Origin: Isoetes taiwanensis
Taxonomy: Eukaryota > Streptophyta > Lycopodiopsida > Isoetales > Isoetaceae
DNA length: 64,000 nucleotides
Assembly (NCBI GenBank): GCA_021234155.1
Contig: JAJEKV010000021.1
Location: forward strand, 11,089,523-11,153,522
Direction of reading: 5' to 3'
A model generated the notes under the pieces. It had not been told where the DNA came from, ran no database searches, and saw only the letters and a list, made by a program, of their open reading frames with translations. Position numbers and translations under genes: made by a program. Of this stretch, positions 32,704-45,329 are shown in pieces; within the stretch, counting starts at the first letter, position 1, and each line of letters begins with the position of its first letter.

Positions 32704-33575
32704 AGTCCCGTGAGGCCTCCCCGGTCCAGCCACCCCTTGCAATATTCGAGGAAGATGGTTCGAAGGAGAGTGGCTCAGACATGATAGAGGCACCTAGGAC
32801 TAAACCTAGGACTAGAGGCACAGGAGAATTGGATGGCTAAGGGATTCTCGACTCACAAGTCGAGAATTCCAGTGTTGGCTTGATGCCTGCATTCTCGACT
32901 CGCAAGTCGAGAATGCCTTAGCCAGCCAAAACTCCAGGTAGTACTCCTGGAGTGCTGGCTAGTTAGGGCATTCTCGACTCGCGAGTTGAGAATGCAGACA
33001 GCAAGCCAACCTATGGCATTAAGGATGCATTTCCCTGTGGTTAGTTGCAGAGGCCTCCACCCAGTCCGAGCCCCTCCTCTTCGCAATATTCGAGGAATAT
33101 GGTTCGAAGGAGAGTGGCTCTGACTGGGTCGAGGAACCTACGACCAGACACAGGATAATTGGTTGTCTAAGGGATTCTCGACTTGCGAGTCGAGAATGCA
33201 TGAGAAAACATGCCGAGAAAGCCCCCTGTGGTTTGACCCAGAGGCCTGCAGACAGTCCAAGCCACTTCCCTTCGCAACACTCGAGGAAGATAATTTGAAG
33301 GAGAGTGGCTAAGACTGTCTGCAGGCGCCTAGGACATTCCCATGCGGTTAGACCCAGAGGCCTGCAGACAGTCAGGGCAACTTCCCTTCGAACCATCTAG
33401 GAAGATAGTTCGAAGGAGAGTGGCTCGCATACCGCAGCACCCGGGAGAAGACAATGTAAGAATGCATCGAGTCCACTCGCGGTTAGGCCGAGGCCTCCAC
33501 CCAGTCGGAGCCAGTCCCCTTCGCAATATTCGACGAAGATGGTTCGAAGGAGAGTGGCTCGGACTGGGTGGAGGC
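32704..33575 (+). repeat. Five foldback units with a shared core and differing stems
   Basis: The core GAAGATGGTTCGAAGGAGAG and variants recurs near 32750, 33095, 33290, 33408 and 33533. In the last unit GCCTCCACCCAGTC pairs with GACTGGGTGGAGGC. In the third unit GCCTGCAGACAGTC pairs with GACTGTCTGCAGGC. Stem sequence thus differs between units on both sides while pairing is kept. The first and fourth units pair less well on their outer parts. Confidence 0.85.
32843..33197. repeat. Four palindrome copies between foldback units
   Basis: Copies lie at about 32843-32868 (centre ACTCACAAGT), 32891-32913, 32970-32993 and 33173-33197. Here the outer bases are ATTCTCGA...TCGAGAAT, a subfamily slightly different from the TTTCTCGA type in the introns. 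Confidence 0.9.
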
Positions 33576-33612
33576 ACCTGCGACCGGATAATGTGGGCTT
33601 TGGTCGGTGATG

Positions 33613-33786
33613 ACATTCTCGACATCAGCGAGTCGAAATTCACAAAGGCTGCAAAGAAAGCCGAGGACTAGAAAGACGTCTCGCCTCGCGAGTCGAGAAA
33701 TACTCGACTCGCGAGTCGAGAAGAAGGCTTGTACTTCCTGGATTGTTGGCAAGCTGAGGCATTCTTGAATCGCGAGTCGAGAAAGC
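33613..33786. repeat. Four palindrome copies including a tandem pair
   Basis: A degenerate copy lies at 33613-33640. Two copies adjoin at 33678-33700 and 33701-33722, and a further degenerate one lies at 33761-33785. Confidence 0.85.
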
Positions 33787-33789
33787 CGA

Positions 33790-34800
33790 GTGTAGTCTGC
33801 ACCTTTCCTGCAAAGGAGGATATTCTGTGAGTTAGAAAGATTTGCATTTGCTATAAAGCAAATCATGTTCTTAGATCATAGTTAAAAACAGTTTCTTAGA
33901 GCAATTTCTGTTGTGAATCAGTCATAGTAATGTTCTGTTACTGCTCTGTAGTTTTTTCTTCCTATCACCTGTCTCTGAGGATTCCTAGTTCGGTTGCTTG
34001 CCACTAGTCTTAGCACTAGTCTTACTTATGCATGTACAAGGTATTCAATTAAACAGAAACTAAGAAGAAGAAACAGTGAAAAGAAAAACAGAAAGAAAAA
34101 CACAAAACAAAAGAAAAACAGAAAACAGTGAAAAGATGTGAAATAGAGTGAAACAGTGGACACAAAAGAGAACATATTAAAAAAGCAAACCTGGTAGATT
34201 TGCTGGATGCAGAGGAAGCTCCCGTGTTTGATTCCATGTTTGAACACCCGTCTGCAAAGCAAGAATAGGGATTTGTCGGGCTGGAGATTGAAACAGGGGA
34301 TAGTAAGAACCTCTGATAAAAGAACAAAAAATAAGAGTGCAGTAAAGGACTTACAGAAAACTAAAAAGAAGCAATAAAAAAAGCTATACACTTACAGAGA
34401 AGAACCTCACTTTCTTCTTAGGCAGTAACGCCTGCTCGAACACTCAAACTGCGCAAAAACCTCGGCGCTAGATGCATCCCGATCCGTCGACCAGGCTACT
34501 GTCATAAGAAGACGTCGGAATTGAGAGATTGGAAGGATCGCCAAGGGTGGAGCTCCAGAGAAGGAATGAAAAAACAGAACAGAGAAAGAATGAATGGATT
34601 TTTCGGGTCGCGGGGAAAGGGGAAGAGGGTGCAGTTATTTCGGGCTGCACCCTCGAACCTCGATAAAGTGCCATTATGACACCCTGTCACGTGTGGGCCA
34701 TGCGGTCCGTGACCTGGGTGTCCGGATTGCTGACGTGGCAATGTCAGCGGTCGCTAACGAGGCGCCACGTGGTCCATGTTTTTAATAGTTATATGGTTTT
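33790..34800. other. Interval with an A-rich tract and G-box-like sites
   Basis: Bases 34068-34155 repeat GAAAAACAGAAA-like units. At 34689 and 34767 the hexamer CACGTG occurs in GTCACGTGTG and GCCACGTGGT, the core of plant G-boxes, with TGACGTGGCA between them at 34731. This could be promoter-type DNA, but no convincing gene starts on either side. Confidence 0.35.
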
Positions 34801-37800
34801 AATTTTTACTAGTTATGGTGCCCGGCGTTGCCGGGCTTTTGAACATTTGAAGAGGTCGTTGTGTGATGGTTGGGTTGATATGGAAGTAGTCGAGATGAAT
34901 TAGATTTGGAATTTGTGGCGATATGATTTGTGGTTGGAAGTAGTGGAGTGGAATTGAAGTTTGTGACGTTATGATTTAGTAATCTTAGCTAATGAAGTTG
35001 TTAATGTGCTTGGGATAGGAATATAGTAGCAAGGAAAACATATTTGGAGAGCCCTATAATATTTGGCCTTAGCCACAACATGTTAGTAGGCAACGATGTA
35101 TAAATAGGAAAAGAAGTGTTTGTTTAATTTGTTTGTCGTATGCGTGAAAGATGTGTTTGCTTATGGGTAAGATTTTACATATAACAACATTGATATTATG
35201 TGTGGAGCTTACCAAGGGTGTACATGTCTTTAAGTTTCATTATGGATAAATAGTTTGTTGATGTGAAAATGTTAGAGATTTTTCAGCTACAAATAATAGA
35301 CTGAACTTATCTTTGGAGTGGCACGATGTGGCATAAATTGAATAGAACAAAATGTGATTGGAAAGCTAGACTGGAGTCATCTTGAAGTAGGTATCTTTCG
35401 TGGTCTTCTTTTATATTTTTTGGTTCTCTGGAATATTGCAATGTGGTATAAATTGAATACATCAAAATATGAGTGGAAATTGATTCAAAATGATAACTTG
35501 CAATTCTGATTTCCCTTTTTACCTGTTATGGCATGCATTGAATCGCCAAAAGCAAATATGATAACTGCAATAAGTTATTTGATCAATCACGGTTTGAAGA
35601 TACAAAGTATTATAGGTCTTAGAATGAGTCCTTTGACATCTTCCTATGGTCTGTTACACGTATATCTTAAGAAGACTGTTTTTACATTGGCCTTAATGCC
35701 TAGCTTTTTACATTGGCCTTAATGCCTAGCTTAAAGTATCCCAGAGTTTTATTTTCTAGCTACACTGATGTTGTCAACACCAGACACATAATAGAAGTAT
35801 AAAATCCCAGCACATCCCATTGATGTGTATATGGGTCACCATTAAATCTGATAAATAAATGCCAACTTTCTTTTAAGACGAACAGATGAGTGAAGTACCC
35901 TGTCAGAGCTATCGATTTTAAGTACCATGCCATAAATGGTAACAGTTTTCTGGCACCACTATTGCGATATATGAATAAATGAGATAGTCTGCCCTTACTG
36001 GAAATAGTATCATCCATGCTCAAATGGTGCTTTACAGTGTCCTGCAGCAACAACTTCGTGCATCCAATTATTTGATCGAAAGCCATGCACCAAATTACAT
36101 ATTTATGGGGCCTGCACAAAGACAACAAAGCTAAATACAATTGCTCTAAATGCAACATCAAGGTTCATTCTGTGGAATCAGCACTTTACATACACAACGC
36201 ATAAATATGCACATAAGGAGACAACAACCTTCACATTCTAACTTTGTCACCAATACCTATGTATGTTATAAATAGATGGCTACGTTTCATTAAAAGTTGG
36301 CAAAGTCTTTCACTTTGACATCATAACACCAAAATTAATGCTATAGAATAAGAGGAACATGAACCACGATGTTCATCAATAAAGAGGTTTCATGCAATTC
36401 TTCGAATGGGCAAAGGACCTTTCAACCATGCATTGTATTTCATTTTAAACTGCATGAAACAAAATGCTACGGAATTTCCTCCAATCACAGAACAGTATGA
36501 GTGCAATGTGTTTCTGTTTATATGAAAATACTAAACCTTGATTCCCTACATGTGAAGCTCTTGGTTCGGTATAACCTTATGCAGTCCATACTTAAACACA
36601 TTTCCATCAACATTCTAGACTCAACTGGATTTATAAGACGTGGAATCCTTAAAAATGGGGTAGGGGGATTCTTTCAGTATTGAGCATCCAACTTTGAATG
36701 GTTTGTTCTGCTTCTTGAGCTTTGGGAAGTAACATTTATGGAAGTCCTTTCATTGAGGCCTGCAATTTATTGAAGGCTTTGACTACATAACCTTATCAAT
36801 TAAATAACACTTACCGACAGTGAAGCTGTTTGCAAAGGGTGGCAGAATTCATGATAAAAGTTGAATATGCATGTCTATATATGTATGCGCAGCGAAATAT
36901 ATTTGTGCCGACAGTATGGTGTAGTGACATGTAGAAGCTGGGCATAACTCATATGCAACCAATGCTAACTCCACAGTCTCTAAGACTCTGTGACTTCGTG
37001 CTTTTCAGCGTGGGTTGTGGGTGGTTAGACCACACTGTAAGCTATGAACACCACTGGTGAAAAGGCTTTAATATTAGAACAGAAGCATAAGATGTTAGAC
37101 TTCAGTTTCATTCAATATAGCATTAGACATAGCTGAATTCAAGTGTAGAGATACATGCATGCGCAGAGTATCCAGTCAATAAATAATTTCTTTCTAGTAT
37201 CTGTAGATGCTTGTTGGCACAACGTGATATATGTATGCATCGTAACAATATATGCTTGTAATAGCTCATACGTATGTGAAGGTCAAAAAGCTGTTGAATA
37301 AATGGGTATCATATTGGAATATTAGCCATTGTATCATAGTATTAGGCTATTGATTAACAAAGAATAGTGTCATACCTTTAATGTGAAGATGAGGCTGGGA
37401 AGGCATGCTATATTATGGGTGTTTGGTGCATAAGAGCGTGCAATTCTTTGATCTAGTATCTTATTGCTCCATGCATCTGCAGATTGTGAAATCGTCTTGA
37501 TGCATATAACTCTAAGGTCTAAGGTGATGGTGGAAGCAAATCTGCAAGCAATGAAAGAAACCCACAAAAATAAGAAACCTATTGTTTTGACCTCGTTACC
37601 TAAGTTATGAAAGAATCAACATGGGAGGTGTTTACCGTTTATCGAGAGGATCGGATCATATCTGGGTATCAGAGGATAGGAAAGGAACGTATGAAAATGT
37701 CGGAGCCTTTTCTTCATGGTTGTGTTGAAAACTCAAGAACATGTAGAGTGCGTTATGGTTTAAGTCGATGCATTACATCTCCTGTTATCAGATGTCCTCC

Positions 37801-39239
37801 ATCTTAGTCAGAATAGAAATGGTAATCTGGGAAATACCAAGGATGGTGTAGACTGAACCTGTATTGACTTGAAGGTAAGCGAAGCGATTTAGAAGTATAG
37901 AGGTAAGAAGGTATGATCAGAAGCTGCGCTTGACGATTGAGCTGGATGGATGAATTTTTGCAGTCTGCAAACTCCTATGTGATATGGGCATGCTATCATC
38001 ATAAATACAACTGGTTGTTGAGGAAGAATCGCAGAGGTAGTTGCGAGTTGAGGAAGAAGGTAGGTGGTGTCTCTGTTATGATATGCATTTCTGCTTAATA
38101 GGGTCAGCGTATGATCTTTTGATTGCTCTTGGATAGTGTATAGAAGTTTCGTGCTGCAATGATTCTGCAACCTGCAAGAAATGAAGTGAATTTGAATTGA
38201 AAAGAGTAAAATAGAGTCAGTATTGGAACAAAGATGAAGGCAGGGCTGCCTGAGAAATTTGTTAAGTGTATGAGAGATATAGAGTAGGTTGATGTGGTGG
38301 ATAGAGACGTACCGATGTTTGTGGCTCCACTATGGCCCTCCCCCCTAGCTCGAACAACTGAATCATGAGCTAGGTCTATTTCAACCAAATCATTCCAGCG
38401 AGTATCCCCACAATTTATTCTCCAACGGAAAAAGCTTCATGAAATCAGATGAAAGTAGTTTAGGAGTAGAAAATATGGGACAAATCCAGTCGAGAAAGGA
38501 ATAGGAAGCGAAAAAAGAACTGGAAAGGGAAAACTCACATAACTCACAGGTATGACCATTTCGAAGAAGCAAAGCTCCTTATCTGCTATCATCACGAACA
38601 TCATATCTACCAGAAATCAAAACAGATCAAATTCATATAACAACCCAATATATCTGCCCCTGGATTATCCATGGACTGCATGCCGAGGATACCACCGAAT
38701 GCTCCAAACTGGGCGAATAAATAAAATGCAAATTCCAAATCATAGGAAAAGCCACACCCAATTTTTGGAATACCTAAAATGTTTTCCAGACATATCATAC
38801 TTATAACAGCCGAATTTGCATGCAGCCGAAACTTGCCAGCATCTCTATCCTAGGCAGCCGGCCAGATCTTGTATGCTAGAACCAAATCGTATGCATGGGC
38901 CATGAATCAGGGCAACAAAACCAGGTTTGAGAATACTGCCAGAAGACAAATCGACACTGAGCTTGGCATGGCATGCATGATACTGATCGTGGCATGGCGT
39001 GCGCCGATCCTCCTCGCCAGCTGCAATCAAGCACAAAGAGGAAACATACTCAGAAATCTCAGAAATAGGAACCCAACTAAAATCATACGGATAAGGGAAA
39101 ATTAGACCCTAAAAAAACTTGTTTCGATTTTTGGATAGCCGGAATTTTTTATCGGCAGCTAAAATCTTAAAAACCTTTGAAAACCAACCTGAAAAAAAAA
39201 TCCAAAAAGTTTTTCACTTGACGGAAAAACCGAATTTAA
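34801..39239. other. Gene-free interval
   Basis: No ORF looks coding. Near 34813 GGTGCCCGGCGTTGCCGGGC forms a small hairpin. A 24-base unit is repeated at 35687-35733. The remaining sequence is ordinary AT-rich DNA. Confidence 0.5.
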
Positions 39240-39478
39240 ACAATAGGATAATGGTTAATGATTTCAATGGTTAATGGTTATAATGTTTTTAATGGTTAGT
39301 GGTTCTAATGGTATAATTGTTACATGGTTATATGGTTATATTGTTTTAATGTTTTTAATGGTTATATGGTTTTAATGTTTTTAATGGTTATATGGTTTTA
39401 ATGTTTTTAATGGTTCTATGTGGTTTAAATGGTTTAAGTGGTTTAAATGGATTTAATGGTTTAAATGGTTTTAATGTG
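39240..39478 (+). repeat. AATGGTT-rich low-complexity tandem array
   Basis: Units such as ATGGTTATATGGTTTTAATG and TTTAAATGG recur with slippage variants. It directly precedes the DUF7869-like reading. Confidence 0.85.
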
Positions 39479-39479
39479 T

Positions 39480-42392
39480 GCTCTTTCATTCAGGGAGCAT
39501 GTGAGATGAGCAAAATGGAGCCAAGGAAGCCCAGCACAGGACATTGCCCTAGGCTCCAATGGAGGAAGATGGTCTGCTTGTTGTTGCACCCTTGCAACGA
39601 GACAAGATTTTGCAGAGGGCATCATAACTGCCAGTTTGATCCTTTGATAGTGTGAATGATGAAAGGCTGGGGAGATGATCATCTTGGAGTTGGCATTGTG
39701 AAGCTTCTTATCCAAGTTGATACAATCATGTCCCGGGAAGTCGAGTAGTGATTGCATTGTGTGCTCGGGTTGTTGGAGTCCCAAACTTCGGTTGAGATGG
39801 CCAATTAGATATATTACACACAAGAATGGTGATGGTTTGGAATGCCCTACTGAACTACATACCCCAAGGCCCACCCCAGACCATGTGGAAGATTTGGTGG
39901 TCGATGAGCATCCTTTGATCACAAGGAAGAGGCGCTATGTTTTTCATAAGAGGCAGCCAAGGGTGCCCAAGAGGCCTAGAAGTGACAAATATTTAGAAAG
40001 GATGGAAAGAATGGCCCCAACCAAAGAAAACCTAGAGGCAATTAGGGGACAAGAGTGTTGCAACCTAGATTGCACAGTGCAGTACAGTGTGGATGACCTC
40101 GTGCAGATAAGGTCCCAATACATTGGACAGCTTCATAAAGATAGGATTAATTTCATCTACTCCTTGTGTAGGAATTCCAGCTATGATGAAAACACAGGAA
40201 GGCTACTATATCAATTGAGGGGCCTGAAGGTATGTATGAGAGCATTGAGATGGATTCTTGGGGTGAGCAAGTCTTCATTCTACAGATACTGGGAGCAGGT
40301 TAGAAAAGGGCACAGTTTGTTCCAACATGACAATGCACTCACTTTAAAACCTAGAGCAAATACTCTCAAGTCCATTGCAGTCTTCGAGAGCTTTGTGAGA
40401 TACATGTCTCAATCTATGCCCCACAAGTCGAAGGTGAACGAGCACGGTGTGCGAGTGGTGCAAAGGGTGTTGCCACAACACTATATCCAAAAGGAGTGCC
40501 TTAAAGAGGTCAACTCCATCCTAGAAACTACACTGAGGTAGGCCTCTTTCTCAATCACATTTCAAAGAAGTTATGGAGCACTCACTTCTCGACGTGAGTG
40601 TCCCGCAACACATGCCATTCTCAAAGTGCAACACTTGCATTCAACTCAAGGATACACTTGCATCAACCGCAATAGAGAAAGAAAGAATGGCAATTAGGGA
40701 GCAATTTGCGATCACCAAAGGGACTAAATATCATGTAGACAGCGATTGTATTGGCGAGAACAACATTTTCTCAGATGCGGCACGCATTTTTGTGTATAAT
40801 TCATGATAAGATGGACCAACACAAGACTTTCTTGCCAAAGCTAGATCCTTTTACCCAAGCGCTGTCAAAAACGCTTTTTTGAAAGTAAGTCCGTGGGTGT
40901 CTTAACACATGGTCATGGAACTGGAACCTATGGTCATTTTGTGCTTGATCTATGGAGGAATGATCCAAACTTCCATGTGAGCTCTATTTTCAAGTGCTTG
41001 AGAACACTAGAGAAAGGATCGATAGAAGGGAGGAGGTCCATCAGCACCCATTTTTGAGGCTTTGATGGATGATCAACCGCTTTGTTACCAAAGGCAGATA
41101 AAAAAGCTCACATCCAAGGTGTCTAGTGAATCAAGGAGGACTTGGGATGATTTCCCCTTACTTGAGAAACAATTGCCAGAGGAGCTACGTGTTCAATTGG
41201 ACAACTGTTGGAAAGAAAACAAGAATAGATGGATGTTTGGAGCAATGTCATACTTGACAGCAGTGGGAGTATTCAAAGTTGTGAAAGTGGGGTTCATGAT
41301 GGTTGGGCATACGCATGATGATATAGATGCATTCTTTGGAACTTTCTCCACCAAGCTCAAGAGAGAAAACGTGACTAGTCTCCCTGAACTAATGGATGTG
41401 TTTGAGAGCTGCATTGACCCCAGCCCAATGGCTTTCTTGATGGATGAGGTTACAGATTGGAAATCATTTGTCGAAGGATACTTGCTAGATGGTAAGAATC
41501 AGTTGACAGGACACACAAAGCCACTTCAATTCAAGTTTTGGGTTAGGGATAGAATACCAATCATGCAATATAAGTGGAGACCAGGTGACAAGTTGTGGAT
41601 GCCTGTACAAGGAATCGAGTTGTGGCAACGGGGTGCTGCTGGTGAAGTTCTCATTCCTAAAGGGCAGCCAAAACCACTACCTCCCTTCAAGACTGTCAAA
41701 GACTCTAGCCAACTAGTGAAGGGCATCAAGGATTATATAATGCACTGGGATGATGTTCGAAATGGAAAGCACACCTCCACTCTTAAGAAAAATCACATGG
41801 ACTCCCTAATCAAGTACTGGGAGAAAGTTGTGACATGCTTAGAAACTGAACAACCATGTGGGAGGGAGCTGAGAGACGGGTTCTTGCCAGAGTCAAGATG
41901 GGAGGGTTCTCAAGGAGCAAGCACGTCTAATAATGTTCACTTGGGTCCTAACAAGGGTTCCAAGTGGTTTGTGGAAAGTAAGGCCTCAAAGCCAAAGTGG
42001 TTTGATCTTCCTGAGTGGGATCCCTTTGAGGACATCAAGGAAGGATACTTTGTGCTAGTAAGGCATGATGATGAGGATTGTCCAATATGGTTAGGGGTGG
42101 CACTACCACTATGGCTGATGGAGAGGAGTTGCGTCCTGGATTCCAAATTCAATATTGGGAGCCCATTGGAAGACACAAGAAGGGCAACTTGAAGGAGCAA
42201 TACACCGACTGCTGGGAGAAGAAGTGGAGGGCAAATCATGCTGATCCTCAAAGGAGGGAATTGGTGGAGTGTGTGGTATGGTCATATCCAAGTTCTCACA
42301 TTGCAAAGGACAACACACACAAGATTCCAAAAAGGGAGATGGACAAAGCCATGAGCAACCTCCATGCTTTATCATTGTATGAGGGTAGATAA
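39480..42392 (+). pseudogene. DUF7869-like (transposase-like) gene, frameshifted
   Basis: Fragments on the plus strand follow one protein order. An N-terminal cysteine-bearing part (39480-39655) is followed by 39717-40541 (CCNLDCTVQYSVDDLVQIRS, RWILGVSKSSFYRYWEQVRK). Next come 40573-40806 (FSKCNTCIQLKDTL), a shift to HDKMDQHKTFLPKLDPFTQAL near 40804, HGHGTGTYGHFVLDLWRND near 40915, and 41062-42192 with the signature VGHTHDDIDAFFGTFSTKL. That signature and the spaced acidic residues fit the DUF7869 family as I recall it, which is widespread and often repeated in genomes and has a suspected transposase origin. At least four frame changes make this copy non-functional unless some are introns. 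I found no terminal inverted repeats around it. Confidence 0.6.
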
Positions 42393-44654
42393 TATTGAGA
42401 AGCTTAAAAACTTTCCCAACCCGTGGTTTGTAAAATTTATGAGGAAAATAAGTAACCCAATTCTTTGTGTGTGATGTGTAATTCTATTCAAGCAATCAAT
42501 TCAGAAATATGTTTTCTGGGGTATGAGTCCCATTTTCAGTCCGAGTCCCAAAATTCAAGATTTGTCCCACTTTAATTAAATACGACTTAAAAAACTTTAA
42601 TCTTCAAACGCACAACATATATCCATTAAAAACATTTACAGAATGCAACAGTCTGCTTAGAAAGTTTATTCCCCATAAGTCTCTAAGAATCAGAAAGTAG
42701 AATAGTTTTAAAAATACTTTAAAGCAAATAAACCATAGGGATTTAAACAAGGCACTCAGTCGCCATCATAAAGACTCACATACATATATTAGATATATGA
42801 TTATCATAAAGTGAGAATTTAAGACAAGAATAACAATGCTAGCATACCCCAAAACGAATTTGTAGCAGAATTGTTTGTGGTAAGTAACCATTTGCCAACT
42901 AGCAACTTATGTTTGTGCCAGACCTATTGCTCCTTTTTTGCAAGCAACATGCCATTGCAGAGTAGAATCCAGAAGCTTCCACATAGAGGAGTTGCAATTT
43001 ATATAAAACTGAGCATCCCTAGCTAACAGAGGAGCTGCAATCTACATTGGCTTCTGAGAAATCATAATACCCTAGATAGACAGATTTTTTTGATAATAAA
43101 TGATGGATTCATATGTCGAGATGATGAGCCGTGCATCAAGGATTAAGCAACATCGTTAAAGCATGATAGAGTCAACCATTTTTTTAACAAATCTCTTACT
43201 TAGCTGGAGAAATGCGGTTCTAATTTGGAAGCTACAGGGGTCATAAACATAGCAAGTTAGAAGGGGTAAAAATGAGCAAAAGCTAACCATCTTAAAATCT
43301 TCATATTTGTCTGCCAAGAGTTCTACTTAAGCATTTGGGAGAACATGACCCATTTTATAATCTTATTGATGATTATCTCATTTTACCTTCAGGAGCAGAG
43401 TTTGAGGAAGATCATGTGCTCTTACATTCCAAAAAAACAGACGTTAAATTTCCTAATATGTTCTGTGCATTATAGTTCTCCAAGCAGCGAAGGGGCTCTA
43501 AAAACGAATTGGGTCTTTTAAGTTTTTTTAGGAGAAGGAGCACGGATTTTTTTACGGAATGAGCACTAGACTCAGGCTTCCTGACATTCTAAATTATGCA
43601 AAGAAGCTTCTCATGGTTGGCTCTATAGCAAAATCCAGAGCTATTTCGGCTAAAACATCATGTCAAAGTTTTCTAATGAGGGGCCTCACTACACAAAATC
43701 ACCTGATGAAGATCATATAGAGCCCAAAAATGATCAGGAGTGCAACATGGCATTGCCCATAACGATTTGGGTGCAAGAGAAGGATGTTAAAAATCAAAAT
43801 AAAATAACGGACTGCTCTTACTACTTAACCATCGTCATCTTCACAAAGTCATGGAGCGAAATTCCATTTTATGTGTACATGGGCAGCTGTGCAAGTTTTG
43901 CAAGGCCCCATACAAATAGTTCATGTTCAAAGATGACGAAAGCTTCCTTGATCTCCTCTTCAGAATCTCTGGTTTGTCCTGCGCCAAAAGCTCCATCGGG
44001 TTAAACAAGCTCTAAAAATCCAGAAAAAAAACTGATTAGTTTTTACCTGGGGAACCCTTATAGTTTAGACAATGGCCACACTGCGGGAGGAAGAACTAAG
44101 AATAGAAAAGCTTCAAAAAAGCTCTTCCAAAGCAGCCAGAGGAATTAAATTGGATGAAATTAAATACTGGTGTCCCAAAATTTTGCTTTGATTTCTTTTC
44201 TCAAGCGAAAACTTTCTGGTTTTCAAATTGAAGTGGAAACCTTTCCGATTTTTAGGAAAAATAGGACGGGTTTCAAGCTTTCTTGGTTTTCCAACCCAAA
44301 TCGGGCGGAGATAGTTTGAGCATTATTTAAGGGTCACTGAAATATCTAGGGGTCGAGAAGATATTATTGCGGCATCAAGTCTACAATAGAAAAATATGAA
44401 CCATTTAAAAATCAAGGAGGAACCTTTATATAAAGGATAGAATGTATGTAAAGGTGGATGTTGAAGCTAAGAAACAAAAGCTTTTATGTCCACAGACTTT
44501 TTCGCTACAGTTCATGGTCCATCGCTTCCTAATGCATTTGAGGTGGTTGCTTACAGCACTCCCACAAACAGGGCGCCAGAGTTGGAGCTCTTGGATGTGG
44601 CAATGATTTGCATTTTGGAGGAGCCCAGGCACTTTGTTTTCAGGATCGATAAAA
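42393..44654. other. Gene-free interval with repeat traces
   Basis: Near 42568-42592 lies the inverted counterpart of the AAGTCGTATTTAATTAAAGT motif seen near 25643. Near 44215-44290 lie GGAAACCTTTCC and GGAAAAATAGGACGGGTTTC motifs as in 12.5-12.9 kb. No gene is supported. Confidence 0.45.
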
Positions 44655-44825
44655 AAAAATTTTAACTATTAATTTAATTAAATATATATTAAATTAAATC
44701 AATGCTCCATTTAGAAACATTTCTCGACCCATTACGTTGGCGAATGTTGTTTTTAAAATTCTGGTTAAAGAAAAAAAGTTTTTATTCGTTTTTTTTTTTT
44801 TTTGGATGGACCATTGGTTTTAAGT
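44655..44825 (+). repeat. Dispersed AT-rich repeat, copy 2
   Basis: It is the counterpart of 12296-12466 in the same orientation. In both places it ends beside CATTGGTTTTAAG and has the GGAAGGGTTTC-type motif family nearby. Confidence 0.75.
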
Positions 44826-45329
44826 GAAGGGAGGAGGGAATAGAAAACCAGAGAATGCACCACACGATATCGGAGGGATCGAATGGAAGAAGTACCTTGA
44901 GAAACTATATAAAACAGGGGCCTCACCAATACTAATACCTGCCCTACAGGAGATAGACAAACCGTGTTTTAGCATGCAGGAAGTAATGATTGCACTGAAC
45001 ACTCAACTACAGATCACCTGGTCACCCTTCGGATACTAATAGAGCATAGCAGATCACAGGGAAAGAAGGTAATATGTTGTTTTGTGGATTTTAGAAAATC
45101 ATTTGACACCGTCCCGAGGGAAAAGCTGTTATAGAGATTAGTAGATATGCAGGCCCCAGAAGGCATGGTAGGATCGATTGCACGATTGTACCGGAGAGTG
45201 TATGCAAAGATGGAACAGGAAGGGCAGGCGATAAATTATGACACAGGAGTTAAACAGGGGTGCCCTTTGTCCCCAACACTATTCGGCATATACATAGATG
45301 CATTACAAGGCTTCATTTCACCTCGCTAA
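44824..45329 (+). pseudogene. Non-LTR reverse transcriptase fragment
   Basis: After a degenerate leader (KKYLEKLYKTGASPILIPAL), the readings ILIEHSRSQGKKVICCFVDF and RKSFDTVPREKLL give RT motif A, interrupted by TAG near 45133. GVKQGCPLSPTLFGIYIDAL gives motif B. The catalytic YxDD block and everything beyond are missing. The motif wording differs from the LINE at 54-60 kb, so it belongs to another lineage. Confidence 0.8.

Noticed and set aside
26543-33786. CRISPR array made of the CTCGACTCGCGAGTCGAG repeats
   Set aside because: Spacing is irregular, copies lie in introns of a eukaryotic gene, and no cas-like genes are present.
34026-34391. Minus-strand Phe-rich ORFs
   Set aside because: They are translations of an A-rich repeat tract and have no gene-like features.
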